Origin: an uncultured Alphaproteobacteria bacterium
GTDB taxonomy: Bacteria > Pseudomonadota > Alphaproteobacteria > HIMB59 > GCA-002718135
Assembly (NCBI GenBank): GCA_902519435.1
Contig: CABYKC010000011.1
Location: 1 to 19,589, forward strand
Direction: 5' to 3'
Length of the DNA stretch: 19,589 bases
The translations under genes were made by a program, and so were the position numbers. Positions 9,592 to 17,766 of the stretch are shown here, piece by piece. How positions within the stretch are numbered: the first letter of the stretch is position 1; each line of letters begins with the position of its first letter. The notes beneath the pieces are model-generated. The model was not told the origin of the DNA, made no database searches, and was given only the letters and a program-made list of their open reading frames with translations.

Positions 9592-10324
9592 TTTGATATT
9601 CCATGATTGAATTATGAGGAGAAACTTTTAAAGGAGTGTACCTTGGGTGTCCAATTTCTTTATAGGGATTATTTGTTTTAGTATTAAAGCATACTATTAA
9701 AGTTCTTCTTGAGTAATTTGAATTATTTGCTTCTGATGAATGCAAAAGATTTGCATGAAAAAAAAGAGCATCACCTGGATCAGCTTCAATATAAATACAT
9801 TCGTGTCTTTTTTCTAATTCACGTATTCTATCTAAATCTGCGGTTTGTTCAGGAGTATCAGATACACCATGACCTATTCTTCCAACCTTTTGAGATCCTT
9901 TTAAAACTTTAAGACAGCCATTTTCTTTAGTAGCCTTATCTAACATTATAAAACAAGATCCCATATCTGGATATAGACATGCATTATGATACCAATAACC
10001 ATAATCTTGATGCCAATCAAAACCACCATCACCGGGTTTTTTCCAAATTACTTTTGAATGATAATGATAAACTTCATCTTCAAGGAATTCCTCCATTGGT
10101 TTTACAATTCTTTCATTAGTAGAAAATTTTCCAAATAAATCATTTGAGGGTTCATTCCATAATGTGATATTTAATTTACCTGTAGAACTAAAAGTTTCTC
10201 TAGCTTGTTTTTCTTTCTCAGAATTCCTTTCAATAAATTCAGTTAATTTAGTTATCTCATTTTCTGAAAAGAGTTTTCTTTTAAGAATGTATCCATTATC
10301 TCTGAAATCTGTGAAATCTGACAT
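9584..10324 (-). CDS. Phytanoyl-CoA dioxygenase (PhyH) family Fe(II)/2-oxoglutarate oxygenase
   Basis: Non-heme iron, 2-oxoglutarate-dependent oxygenase of the PhyH family, 246 residues, typically hydroxylating a small molecule. The iron facial triad is visible: His105 and Asp107 in DWHQDYGYW and the distal His195 in LLHSSEANNS, with Arg206/Arg207 in SRRTL placed to bind 2-oxoglutarate. The N terminus FRDNGYILKRKLFSENEI is the usual opening helix of the family. The substrate cannot be told from sequence; bacterial members act on ectoine, phosphonates, and side chains of natural products. It is first in the minus-strand arm and its end overlaps the start of the MelA-like gene by 8 bp, so it is coupled to glycoside use. 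The start is the ATG at 10324. The best promoter lies so close upstream that the mRNA may be almost leaderless. Confidence 0.88.
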   Translation of the reverse strand: MSDFTDFRDNGYILKRKLFSENEITKLTEFIERNSEKEKQARETFSSTGKLNITLWNEPSNDLFGKFSTNERIVKPMEEFLEDEVYHYHSKVIWKKPGDGGFDWHQDYGYWYHNACLYPDMGSCFIMLDKATKENGCLKVLKGSQKVGRIGHGVSDTPEQTADLDRIRELEKRHECIYIEADPGDALFFHANLLHSSEANNSNYSRRTLIVCFNTKTNNPYKEIGHPRYTPLKVSPHNSIMEYQND

Positions 10325-10333
10325 ATTAATTTC

Positions 10334-10362
10334 ATGTTAAAAATAAATAATAATATTGTCAA
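10334..10362 (-). promoter_or_regulatory. Predicted sigma-70 promoter of the PhyH-melA-PanB-like arm
   Basis: On the minus strand a perfect -35, TTGACA (10362-10357), is followed after 17 bp by TAACAT (10339-10334), four of six bases of the consensus -10. A start about 7 bases beyond would fall near 10327, only some 3 bases before the ATG at 10324. The -35 lies in the near-palindrome TTGTCAA. Its plus-strand reading, TTGTCA (10356-10361), has AAGAAT (10379-10384) 17 bp downstream, pointing toward the second GH4 gene. That plus-strand promoter is much weaker. Confidence 0.45.
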
Positions 10363-10390
10363 ATAATTTAAGGTGTTTAAGAATAATCTT

Positions 10391-11854
10391 ATGAAAATAT
10401 CATTTCTTGGAGCAGGCAGTGTTGGCTTCACTCAAACCCTCGTTAGAGATATTTTAAAAGTAAAAAAACTTCAAGATATAGAAATTTCTCTTCATGATAT
10501 ATCTAGAAGTAATTTGTTAATGGTAGCAGAGTTAATTCAAAAAGATATTAAAGCTAATAATCTTCCAACTAAACTTAGTATTGATCCAATTAGAAAAGAA
10601 TCAATAAGAAATGCAAAATATATTATTAGCTGTGTAAGAGTTGGCGGTTTAGAAGCTTTTGAAACAGATATATCAATCCCATTAAAATTTGGCATCGATC
10701 AATGCGTAGGAGATACAATTTGTGCTGGTGGTATAATGTATGGCCAGCGCAACATCCCAGTCATTTTAGATTTTTGTAAAGATATTAAAAAATATGCAAA
10801 AAAAAATGCACTTTTTTTAAATTACGCAAATCCTATGGCTATGAATACTTGGGTAGCTAATGAGATTGGTAAAGTTAATACAGTTGGTTTATGTCATGGT
10901 GTCCAGGGTGGCGCAAAACTAATTGAAGACTCATTAAATATTCCATCCGGAAAAATGAAATATTCTTGCAGCGGCATAAATCATATGACTTGGTATTTAG
11001 ATTTAAATTATAAAGGTAAAAAAATAACAAAAAAACAGCTTTCTAAATCGTTAAAGAAACATAAAAAATTTTCAAGAGATGAAAAAGTAAGAATTGATGT
11101 TTTAGATAAATTTGGATATTTTTCTACGGAAAGTAATGGCCATTTAAGCGAGTATTTACCATGGTATAGACGTACACAAAAAGATGTGAAGAAATGGAGC
11201 AGTCTTTCAAATTGGATACATGGTGAAACAGGGGGCTACCTAAGAGTATGTAATGAAAAGAGAAATTGGTTTGTTGAGGATTACCCAAAATATTTAAAAA
11301 ATTCTGGAATTAATCTTAATGATTACAAAAGATCAACTGAACACGGAAGTTATATAATTGAAGCAATTGAAACTGGAAAAAAATATAGAGGGCATTTTAA
11401 TGTTATTAATAAAAAAATAATTTCTAATTTAGATGATGATTGCGTAATTGAGAGTACAGGATACGTAGATTCAAAAGGTATAAAAATGATTGAAGGAGTA
11501 ACCTTACCATTGCAATGTGCTTCTTTATGCAGTACCTCAATAGATGTCCAAAGAATGGCTGTAAAGGCAGCAATAAAAGGAGATATTGAATTATTAAAAC
11601 TTGCTGTACTGCAAGATCCGCTAGTAAGCTCAGTATGTTCATCGGAGGAAGTTTGGCAAATGGTAGATGAAATGCTTGTTGCACAAGCACAATGGCTACC
11701 ACAATATCAATCAAAAATTAATAGTATTAAAAAAAATCTAAAAAAAATAAAAAATTATAAATATAATAAATCAATTAAAGGGCTGACCAAAAAAACAAAG
11801 CGTAATCAACAAAATAGGTCAATTTTAGTTGAAAAGGAAGCATTTAATTTATAA
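10391..11854 (+). CDS. Second family 4 glycosidase (alpha-galactosidase/alpha-glucosidase-like)
   Basis: GH4 enzyme, NAD+- and metal-dependent, cytoplasmic. The Rossmann start is FLGAGSVGFT (about 5-14). Then come the DQCVGDTICAGG stretch, Asn147 in NYANPM, the metal ligands Cys168 in GLCHGVQGG and His198 in GINHMTWY, and the conserved late block VLQDPLVS. It is clearly a divergent relative of the minus-strand MelA-like enzyme (shared LPQY near the end) but has CHG in place of CHS and probably a different specificity. After LPQYQ it carries a 47-residue Lys/Asn-rich tail that the other copy lacks. The frame is open from a GTG at 10373. I chose the ATG at 10391 because MKISFLGAGS is the standard GH4 start; AAGGTG lies 15 bases upstream, far for a ribosome binding site. 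It is divergent from the dioxygenase and 81 bp before the binding-protein gene. Confidence 0.85.
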   Translation: MKISFLGAGSVGFTQTLVRDILKVKKLQDIEISLHDISRSNLLMVAELIQKDIKANNLPTKLSIDPIRKESIRNAKYIISCVRVGGLEAFETDISIPLKFGIDQCVGDTICAGGIMYGQRNIPVILDFCKDIKKYAKKNALFLNYANPMAMNTWVANEIGKVNTVGLCHGVQGGAKLIEDSLNIPSGKMKYSCSGINHMTWYLDLNYKGKKITKKQLSKSLKKHKKFSRDEKVRIDVLDKFGYFSTESNGHLSEYLPWYRRTQKDVKKWSSLSNWIHGETGGYLRVCNEKRNWFVEDYPKYLKNSGINLNDYKRSTEHGSYIIEAIETGKKYRGHFNVINKKIISNLDDDCVIESTGYVDSKGIKMIEGVTLPLQCASLCSTSIDVQRMAVKAAIKGDIELLKLAVLQDPLVSSVCSSEEVWQMVDEMLVAQAQWLPQYQSKINSIKKNLKKIKNYKYNKSIKGLTKKTKRNQQNRSILVEKEAFNL

Positions 11855-11900
11855 ATTACTTAATCTAATCTTAAATAGTTCTTCTCAATAATCCAATTTT

Positions 11901-11931
11901 ATTATAAGTTTTTTATAATTTTAAGTGGAGG
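11901..11931 (+). promoter_or_regulatory. Candidate -10 within an inverted repeat, and strong ribosome binding site, before the binding-protein gene
   Basis: In the 81-bp gap 11855-11935 there is a 7-bp inverted repeat, ATTATAA (11901-11907) and TTATAAT (11913-11919). Its right arm contains a perfect TATAAT (11914-11919). No good -35 is seen about 17 bp upstream. GGAGG at 11927-11931, four bases before the ATG, is the strongest Shine-Dalgarno in the window. This fits separate, high-level expression of the solute-binding protein. The repeat could also be an operator or chance A+T symmetry. Confidence 0.4.
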
Positions 11932-11935
11932 ACAG

Positions 11936-13987
11936 ATGAAAAAAAATAAATTTAGATCCACATTACTTGCTAGTGTAGCATCAGTTACTTTTGCATTAAC
12001 CAGTACAAATGCGTCTGCTAGACCGGAAGGTGCAATAGCACTTCCATCAGCACCTGCAATTGAAAATATGCAAGACGTTCAGTTCATTGGAAGAGATGAA
12101 TTGATGAGCTATCAAGATATTGGAGACTTTGAATTTCTTTATGAGCCAGAATACATTAGTGCTCTAGTTCAAGAAGGTAAACTACCACCGATTTGGGAAC
12201 GATTACCAAAAAGACCTTTAGTTTTTAATGGAGATGCAATGCCTGATGGTATTGGTCGTTACGGAGGAACTTTTAGACATACAATTGGTGGAAGACCTGA
12301 AGGATGGAACTGGACTGCTTCACAACATCAAGGATGGGGTGGAATTAATTACACAGTTCAAGAATGTCTAACAAGAAACGGTCCAATGGTAAGATTAAAA
12401 GCTGAAGACTCTTATCCATTACCAAACTTAGCTACTGATTGGGAATGGGATGGAAACAAACTTACTATGAACCTTATTGATGGAGCAAAGTGGTCAGATG
12501 GTGATCCATTTGATGCAGAAGATGTTCGTTTTTGGTGGGAAGACAACGTTCTAGATGAGAACGTTCCAACAAGAATGAATGCAACCACAATGGGAGAAGG
12601 GACTTCTTTAGAAGTACTCAGCCCAACTCAGATTAGATGGACATTCCCACAAGAGGAACCTAAATTAGTTCTTCACTCCATGGCATATATAAATGGATGT
12701 CCTGGACCATCACATTTACTTAAAGAGCATCACCCTAAATATGGTGGTACGTCTTATGATGATTATGTTCAAGCATTCCCTGCAGGACGTTTACCATGGG
12801 TTAGCATGGGTGCATGGACAGCAGTTGAATATAAACAAGACGAGGTGGTAATACTTCGTCGTAATCCATACTATTGGAAAGTTGATAGTAAAGGACAACA
12901 ACTTCCGTATATGAATGAGATGGTGTTCCAATTAAAAACATGGGGTCAAAGAACGGTTGATACCTTAGCTGGTAACGCTGACTTCTCAAATATGGAGAAC
13001 GTACCTTTATACTTAGAAGCTGTTAAAGAGTCCAAAAGTGATGATGCACAAGCAGGACTTTCATTTAGTGGAAGAACCATGGGATATCATCTCTCTATGA
13101 ACCATGCAATTGGCTTTGGAGTAATGGATGATCAAATGGCAGCTATTCGAGATCTAAATAGAAATTTAGAATTCAGAAAAGCTATTAAACACGCAATTGA
13201 TGGAAAAGCTTTTGCAAAAGCAATGTCTAAAGGACCATTTGTTTCAGTTTATGCAGGCGGTATTGCTAGAGATAGTGCTTTCTTTGATGCAGATGCTACT
13301 TCATTTTTCCCTTATAATCCAGCAGGTGCAAATGCTCTACTTGATGGATTAGGTCTTATGGATACTGATGGTAACGGAATTCGAAATCTTGCAAATGGAG
13401 GGGGAGATCTTGTTATTAATTTAGTTCAAAATAAGGATAGTGAGAATGAAAAGTTAATTGGTGATGGACTTGCAACCATGATGGCTGAAGTTGGTATTAA
13501 GCTTAATTTAAAACCAATGGAAGATACTGAGCCAACTAGACAATCAGGTGAATGGGATTGGGCGATTTCAAGAGCTCAACAAGAATTCGCATTCCCTAAC
13601 TCTGGTTATTGGTCAGAAATGGGTCCTGTAACTACTTCCTCATTTGATCCACACATGGGAAGTGATGAACATCCTCAACAATTTCAACCATTCGAAAAAG
13701 AAATCGTAAGTATTCTTGAACAATGGAGAGATGGTGTTGAAGGGGCAGAGGCTCAAGCATTAATGTCTCGCTATCAGAAACTATTTACAGAAAATGTTTA
13801 TATGCCTGGTATAGTTCAATATCCAACAGCACTTTTGATAAATAAAAGAATTCAAAACTTAGCTGATGGAATGCCTGTTTTAGCTTATCAATGGGCAGAA
13901 GATACAGTTATCCGTGAACAATTCTGGGTTTATCAATATGATCAATTAGATGAACTTTTCCCTGGAAGAGTTCCTGGTATTGATTAA
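11936..13987 (+). CDS. Family-5 (oligopeptide-type) ABC transporter solute-binding protein, AgpA-like
   Basis: Periplasmic binding protein of a peptide-type ABC importer, 683 residues. A signal peptide is visible: basic MKKNKFR, a hydrophobic stretch, and likely cleavage after Ala28 (NASA/RPEG). No lipobox Cys is present, so the mature protein should be soluble in the periplasm. The segment LVQEGKLPPIWERLP followed by IGRYGGTFR marks the long SBP_bac_5 subfamily that includes alpha-galactoside binders such as AgpA. LATDWEWDGNKLTMNLIDGA, then KWSDGDPFDAEDVRFWWED, is the core family-5 signature. Ligand is inferred from the GH4 neighbours; a peptide or other glycoside cannot be excluded. Base composition is visibly less A+T-rich than its neighbours and the GGAGG site is strong, both consistent with high expression. 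An intrinsic terminator follows the stop directly. Confidence 0.9.
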   Translation: MKKNKFRSTLLASVASVTFALTSTNASARPEGAIALPSAPAIENMQDVQFIGRDELMSYQDIGDFEFLYEPEYISALVQEGKLPPIWERLPKRPLVFNGDAMPDGIGRYGGTFRHTIGGRPEGWNWTASQHQGWGGINYTVQECLTRNGPMVRLKAEDSYPLPNLATDWEWDGNKLTMNLIDGAKWSDGDPFDAEDVRFWWEDNVLDENVPTRMNATTMGEGTSLEVLSPTQIRWTFPQEEPKLVLHSMAYINGCPGPSHLLKEHHPKYGGTSYDDYVQAFPAGRLPWVSMGAWTAVEYKQDEVVILRRNPYYWKVDSKGQQLPYMNEMVFQLKTWGQRTVDTLAGNADFSNMENVPLYLEAVKESKSDDAQAGLSFSGRTMGYHLSMNHAIGFGVMDDQMAAIRDLNRNLEFRKAIKHAIDGKAFAKAMSKGPFVSVYAGGIARDSAFFDADATSFFPYNPAGANALLDGLGLMDTDGNGIRNLANGGGDLVINLVQNKDSENEKLIGDGLATMMAEVGIKLNLKPMEDTEPTRQSGEWDWAISRAQQEFAFPNSGYWSEMGPVTTSSFDPHMGSDEHPQQFQPFEKEIVSILEQWRDGVEGAEAQALMSRYQKLFTENVYMPGIVQYPTALLINKRIQNLADGMPVLAYQWAEDTVIREQFWVYQYDQLDELFPGRVPGID

Positions 13988-13997
13988 TAAATTTTTT

Positions 13998-14028
13998 AGT
14001 AAGGGGCTATTTAAGCCCCTTACTTTTT
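13998..14028 (+). terminator. Intrinsic terminator after the solute-binding protein
   Basis: A perfect 11-bp stem, AGTAAGGGGCT (13998-14008) with AGCCCCTTACT (14014-14024), has a 5-base loop and T14024-T14028 as the U-tract. It lies 10 bases after the binding-protein stop, and its end is only 8 bases before the permease ATG at 14037. As no other promoter is evident for the permeases, it probably acts as a partial terminator (stoichiometry control), and it may also protect the 3' end of the binding-protein mRNA. Confidence 0.85.
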
Positions 14029-14036
14029 AAAAAAAA

Positions 14037-15035
14037 ATGCTTTCATTTATATTTAGAAGAATTCTTTATTCAATTCCATTACTGTTCGTAATCAGTATTA
14101 TAATTTTTTTTATTATTGAATTACCGCCTGGTGATTATGCAACATGGTACGTTAGTCAAACTAAAGCTTTAGCAAATATCACACAAGAACAAGCTTTAGA
14201 ACTAACAATAATGTTGAGAGAAAAATACGGACTTAATGAACCATTAGTAATAAGATATTTCAATTGGATTAAAAATATTGTTTTAAATTTCGATTTTGGT
14301 TTTTCCATGCATTACAACAAACCTGTCAGTGAAATGTTAGGTGATAGATTACCTCGAACTCTAGCAATAGCATTAATTTGTCATTTTTTTGCCACAATTA
14401 TAGGTGTTTTTATTGGAATTTATGCTGCTAAAAATCAAAATAAGTTGGGTGATAATATAGCAACTATCTTTGCTTTTTTAGGAATGACAATTCCACGTTT
14501 CTTTTTAGCGTTACTAATTATGTATTGGTTAGCAATTGTTCTAAATTCAGACAACACTGGATCGATGTACTCTCCATACTACGCTGTTCAACCAATGTCT
14601 TTTGCAAAACTATGGAATGGCATACTCCATATTTGGCCAATATTTGTCATCGCAATTATCGGAGGTCTTGCCTACAATATGAGAGTAATGCGAGGAAATT
14701 TATTAGATGTAATGCGTATGCAATATATTGAAACAGCAAGAGCAAAAGGTTTATCTGAAAATCAAACATTATACCGTCATGCAGTACCAAATGCTTTGCA
14801 TCCACTTGTAATGTTTCAAGGTATTGCTTTACCATATATGCTAATGGGAGAACTAGAAGCTGCGATCGTTTTATCTATTCCAACTGCAGGACCACTTTTA
14901 GTAGAATCTATTCAAAGACAAGACACTTATACTACTGCAGCAATTTTATTTTGCTTAACAGTAATATTAATTATTGGAAATATTATTGCTGATATTTTGC
15001 TAGCAATTTTAGATCCTCGAGTAAGACAGAATTAA
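14037..15035 (+). CDS. ABC transporter permease, DppB/OppB-type
   Basis: Inner-membrane subunit of the importer, 332 residues with about six membrane segments. The first (about 9-30) follows the typical opening MLSFIFRRILYSIPLL. Others are near 112-137, 150-172, 195-215 and at both ends of the C-terminal third. The EAA loop that docks on the ATPase reads ETARAKGLSENQTLYRHAVPN (about 231-251), and LDPRVR near the end is characteristic of DppB-like permeases. The ATG at 14037 follows directly on an A-run and the terminator hairpin, with no Shine-Dalgarno; translation may depend on readthrough transcripts in which the hairpin sits at the initiation region. The next permease starts 5 bp downstream. 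By position it corresponds to AgpB of the rhizobial alpha-galactoside system. Confidence 0.92.
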   Translation: MLSFIFRRILYSIPLLFVISIIIFFIIELPPGDYATWYVSQTKALANITQEQALELTIMLREKYGLNEPLVIRYFNWIKNIVLNFDFGFSMHYNKPVSEMLGDRLPRTLAIALICHFFATIIGVFIGIYAAKNQNKLGDNIATIFAFLGMTIPRFFLALLIMYWLAIVLNSDNTGSMYSPYYAVQPMSFAKLWNGILHIWPIFVIAIIGGLAYNMRVMRGNLLDVMRMQYIETARAKGLSENQTLYRHAVPNALHPLVMFQGIALPYMLMGELEAAIVLSIPTAGPLLVESIQRQDTYTTAAILFCLTVILIIGNIIADILLAILDPRVRQN

Positions 15036-15040
15036 ATATT

Positions 15041-16144
15041 ATGGAAACAACTTCAAACTTACAAAATTCATATTTTTCACTAGTAAGAAAAAGATTTTTG
15101 AAAAACAGAGTTGGAATATTAGGCTTAATTTTTGTAGGCTTTTTGATTTTTTCTGCTGTTTTTGCAGATTTTTTATCCCCATATGATCCAGCAGCAAGAG
15201 ATAGTGATAGAGTTTTTTATCCTCCTCAGGGAATACATTTCTTTGATGAGGATAATAATTTTTCGTTAAGACCTTTCGCTTACGGTTTTACTGAAGGATT
15301 TGATCCTGACACATATCTTCCAATAATGGAGGTTGATTATACTCAAAAAAACTATCTTTATTTTTTTACTAGAGGATGGGAATATAAGTTTCTAGGATTA
15401 AATTTGGATCTACATTTATTTACCACTAAAGAGGGGTCTAAAGTATTTTTTATTGGATCAGATGCTTATGGAAGAGATATGTTATCAAGAATTTTTAAGG
15501 GAAGTAGAGTAACGTTATTGTTTGCTCTCATAGTTGTAACTATAACAACTTTTATTGGTATTTTAGTGGGAATTAGCTCAGGTTATTTTTCAGGAAAATT
15601 TGATATAGCCTCACAAAGAGTTACGGAACTTGCTTTAGCTTTTCCTGATTTACCTTTGTATTTATCTTTAGTAGCAATTCTACCAAGGCAAATGGATCCA
15701 TTTCTGATTTTTATTTTTATGGCATTTATTTTATCCTCTTTACGGTGGGCTCAACTATCAAGAGAGGTCCGGGGAAAAACCCTTTCTTTAAGAAGATTAG
15801 ACTATATTAAAGCAGCTGAAGCTTTAGGCTCCAATGATTTAAGAATCATTTATAGACATCTACTTCCTAATGTAACAAGTCACGTTATAGTAAGTGTTTC
15901 TTTATTGATACCTTCTGTAATTTTGACAGAAAGTTTTTTTAGCTTTTTAGGTTTAGGCATTCAATCTCCATTTGTTAGTTGGGGTCTTCAATTAAATTCT
16001 GCTCAAGATATGCGAACAATTGGAAGTTATCCATGGGTTTTAAGTCCTGTCTTTGCAATCTTAATTTCAGTTTTGGGATTTAATGCTCTAGGTGATGCTT
16101 TACGCGATGCAATTGATCCATATGCAACAACAACAAAAAAATAA
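15041..16144 (+). CDS. ABC transporter permease, DppC/OppC-type
   Basis: Second inner-membrane subunit, 367 residues. A cytoplasmic N-terminal stretch leads into membrane segment 1 (about 26-45, ending ADFLSPYDP). It is followed by a long periplasmic insert (about 46-140), larger than in the shortest DppC proteins but seen in the OppC branch. Then GSDAYGRDMLSRIFKGSRVTL opens the transporter core. The EAA loop DYIKAAEALGSNDLRIIYRH (about 252-271) and FFSFLGLGIQSPFVSWG are family hallmarks. It pairs with the preceding permease to form the channel. The stop overlaps the ATPase start by one base (TAATG), so the subunits are translationally coupled. The substrate is inferred only from the neighbouring GH4 enzymes. 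Confidence 0.92.
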   Translation: METTSNLQNSYFSLVRKRFLKNRVGILGLIFVGFLIFSAVFADFLSPYDPAARDSDRVFYPPQGIHFFDEDNNFSLRPFAYGFTEGFDPDTYLPIMEVDYTQKNYLYFFTRGWEYKFLGLNLDLHLFTTKEGSKVFFIGSDAYGRDMLSRIFKGSRVTLLFALIVVTITTFIGILVGISSGYFSGKFDIASQRVTELALAFPDLPLYLSLVAILPRQMDPFLIFIFMAFILSSLRWAQLSREVRGKTLSLRRLDYIKAAEALGSNDLRIIYRHLLPNVTSHVIVSVSLLIPSVILTESFFSFLGLGIQSPFVSWGLQLNSAQDMRTIGSYPWVLSPVFAILISVLGFNALGDALRDAIDPYATTTKK

Positions 16145-17766
16145 TGACCAATCTTGTTGAAATTGAAAATCTTCAAGTAAAGTTTAATACAGATAGTGGT
16201 GAAGTAAATGCAGTGAATGGCATATCCTTTAATATTAAAAAGGGTGAAACATTAGCACTAGTAGGAGAGAGCGGGTCAGGTAAATCCGTTACTGCTAGAG
16301 GAATTATTCGATTACTTGCAGAAAATGCAATCATATCTGATCAAACATCAATAAAATTTAATGGTACAAATATAAATTCTTATTCTGAAAAAGAGTATCA
16401 AAATATTAGAGGGAAAAATATTTCAATGATTTTCCAAGAACCAATGAGTTCATTAAATCCAATATATACAATTGAAAATCAAATTAGTGAGGTTTTAAAA
16501 ATACACGGAAAATTTTCAGATAAAGAACTCAAGGAGAAATGTCTTGAATTACTAAAACAAGTTCAAATTCCAGAACCAGAGTCTAGATTATCACAATACC
16601 CACATCAATTGTCAGGAGGACAAAGGCAAAGAATTATGATTGCTATTGCCATAGCAAACAATCCAGATTTACTTATTGCAGATGAGCCAACTACTGCTCT
16701 TGATGTTACTGTTCAAACAGAAATACTTAAATTACTTCAAAGTCTTCAACAAAAATATCAAATGTCCATTTTATTTATTACTCATGATCTGACTATTGTC
16801 AGACAAATTAGTGATAGAGTTTGTGTAATGTATAATGGAAAAATAAAAGAAACAGGCATTACAAAAGAAATTTTTGAAAATCCTAAAGATGATTATACAA
16901 AACATTTATTGTCATCAGAGCCAGAAGAAAGAGATTTATATTATGATAAAAATGGAAGAAGCATACTTTCTGGAGATAATCTTAATGTTACATTTAATAC
17001 TAAAGTAAAAGTATCAGGAAAAAATAAAGTTTTATCAATTAATGCGGTAAATAACATAAGTCTTGATCTTAAAGAAGGTGAGACTCTTGGAATTGTTGGT
17101 GAAAGTGGATCTGGTAAAACTACTTTAGGTCAAACTTTATTAAGATTAGTTGATAGAGAATCAAACACAGATGTAGAAGGTGAAATTAAGTTTTTTGACG
17201 ATCGAATTGATCATTTATCTAGAAAGCAGTTCAAACCATTTAGAAATCAAATGCAGATAGTTTTTCAAGATCCATATGCATCTTTAAATCCACGTTTGTC
17301 TGTTAAACAAATTATTGAAGAAGGATTAATTGTAGCACTTAATATGAAAGATAAAAATGAACGACTCAATAAAATTGAAAACATAATGAATGAAGTTGGT
17401 TTAGAACCTAGTTCCATGCTTAGATTTCCTCATGAGTTTTCAGGAGGTCAAAGACAAAGAATAGCTATAGCAAGATCATTTGTCTTAAATCCAAAATTTG
17501 TATTGTTGGATGAGCCAACATCTGCTCTTGATTTATCTATTCAAAAACAAATTCTAGAACTATTACTCCAACTCCAAATAAATCACAAAACTACTTATAT
17601 TTTTATCAGTCATGATTTAAGAGTTATTAGATCAATAAGCCACAATTTAATCGTTATAAAAGATGGTTCAATTCTAGAACAAGGTGTGGCAAAAAATATA
17701 TTAACCAACCCTCAGAATGATTATACAAAGAATTTAATAAAATCTGCTTTTGATATTATTTATTAA
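16144..17766 (+). CDS. ABC transporter ATPase, fused DppD-DppF type (two nucleotide-binding domains)
   Basis: Cytoplasmic ATPase that energises the importer; both nucleotide-binding domains are in one chain of 540 residues, where Dpp/Opp systems often use two proteins. Domain 1 has Walker A GESGSGKS (41-48), signature LSGGQRQR (about 156-163), Walker B LLIADEPTTALD and the switch His in ITHDL. Domain 2 has Walker A GESGSGKT (about 319-326), signature FSGGQRQR (about 432-439), Walker B FVLLDEPTSALD and ISHDL. All catalytic motifs are intact in both halves, so both sites should hydrolyse ATP. The linker (about 255-280) corresponds to the oligopeptide-transporter C-terminal region. It overlaps the permease gene upstream and the halogenase-family gene downstream by one base each. 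Confidence 0.95.
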   Translation: MTNLVEIENLQVKFNTDSGEVNAVNGISFNIKKGETLALVGESGSGKSVTARGIIRLLAENAIISDQTSIKFNGTNINSYSEKEYQNIRGKNISMIFQEPMSSLNPIYTIENQISEVLKIHGKFSDKELKEKCLELLKQVQIPEPESRLSQYPHQLSGGQRQRIMIAIAIANNPDLLIADEPTTALDVTVQTEILKLLQSLQQKYQMSILFITHDLTIVRQISDRVCVMYNGKIKETGITKEIFENPKDDYTKHLLSSEPEERDLYYDKNGRSILSGDNLNVTFNTKVKVSGKNKVLSINAVNNISLDLKEGETLGIVGESGSGKTTLGQTLLRLVDRESNTDVEGEIKFFDDRIDHLSRKQFKPFRNQMQIVFQDPYASLNPRLSVKQIIEEGLIVALNMKDKNERLNKIENIMNEVGLEPSSMLRFPHEFSGGQRQRIAIARSFVLNPKFVLLDEPTSALDLSIQKQILELLLQLQINHKTTYIFISHDLRVIRSISHNLIVIKDGSILEQGVAKNILTNPQNDYTKNLIKSAFDIIY

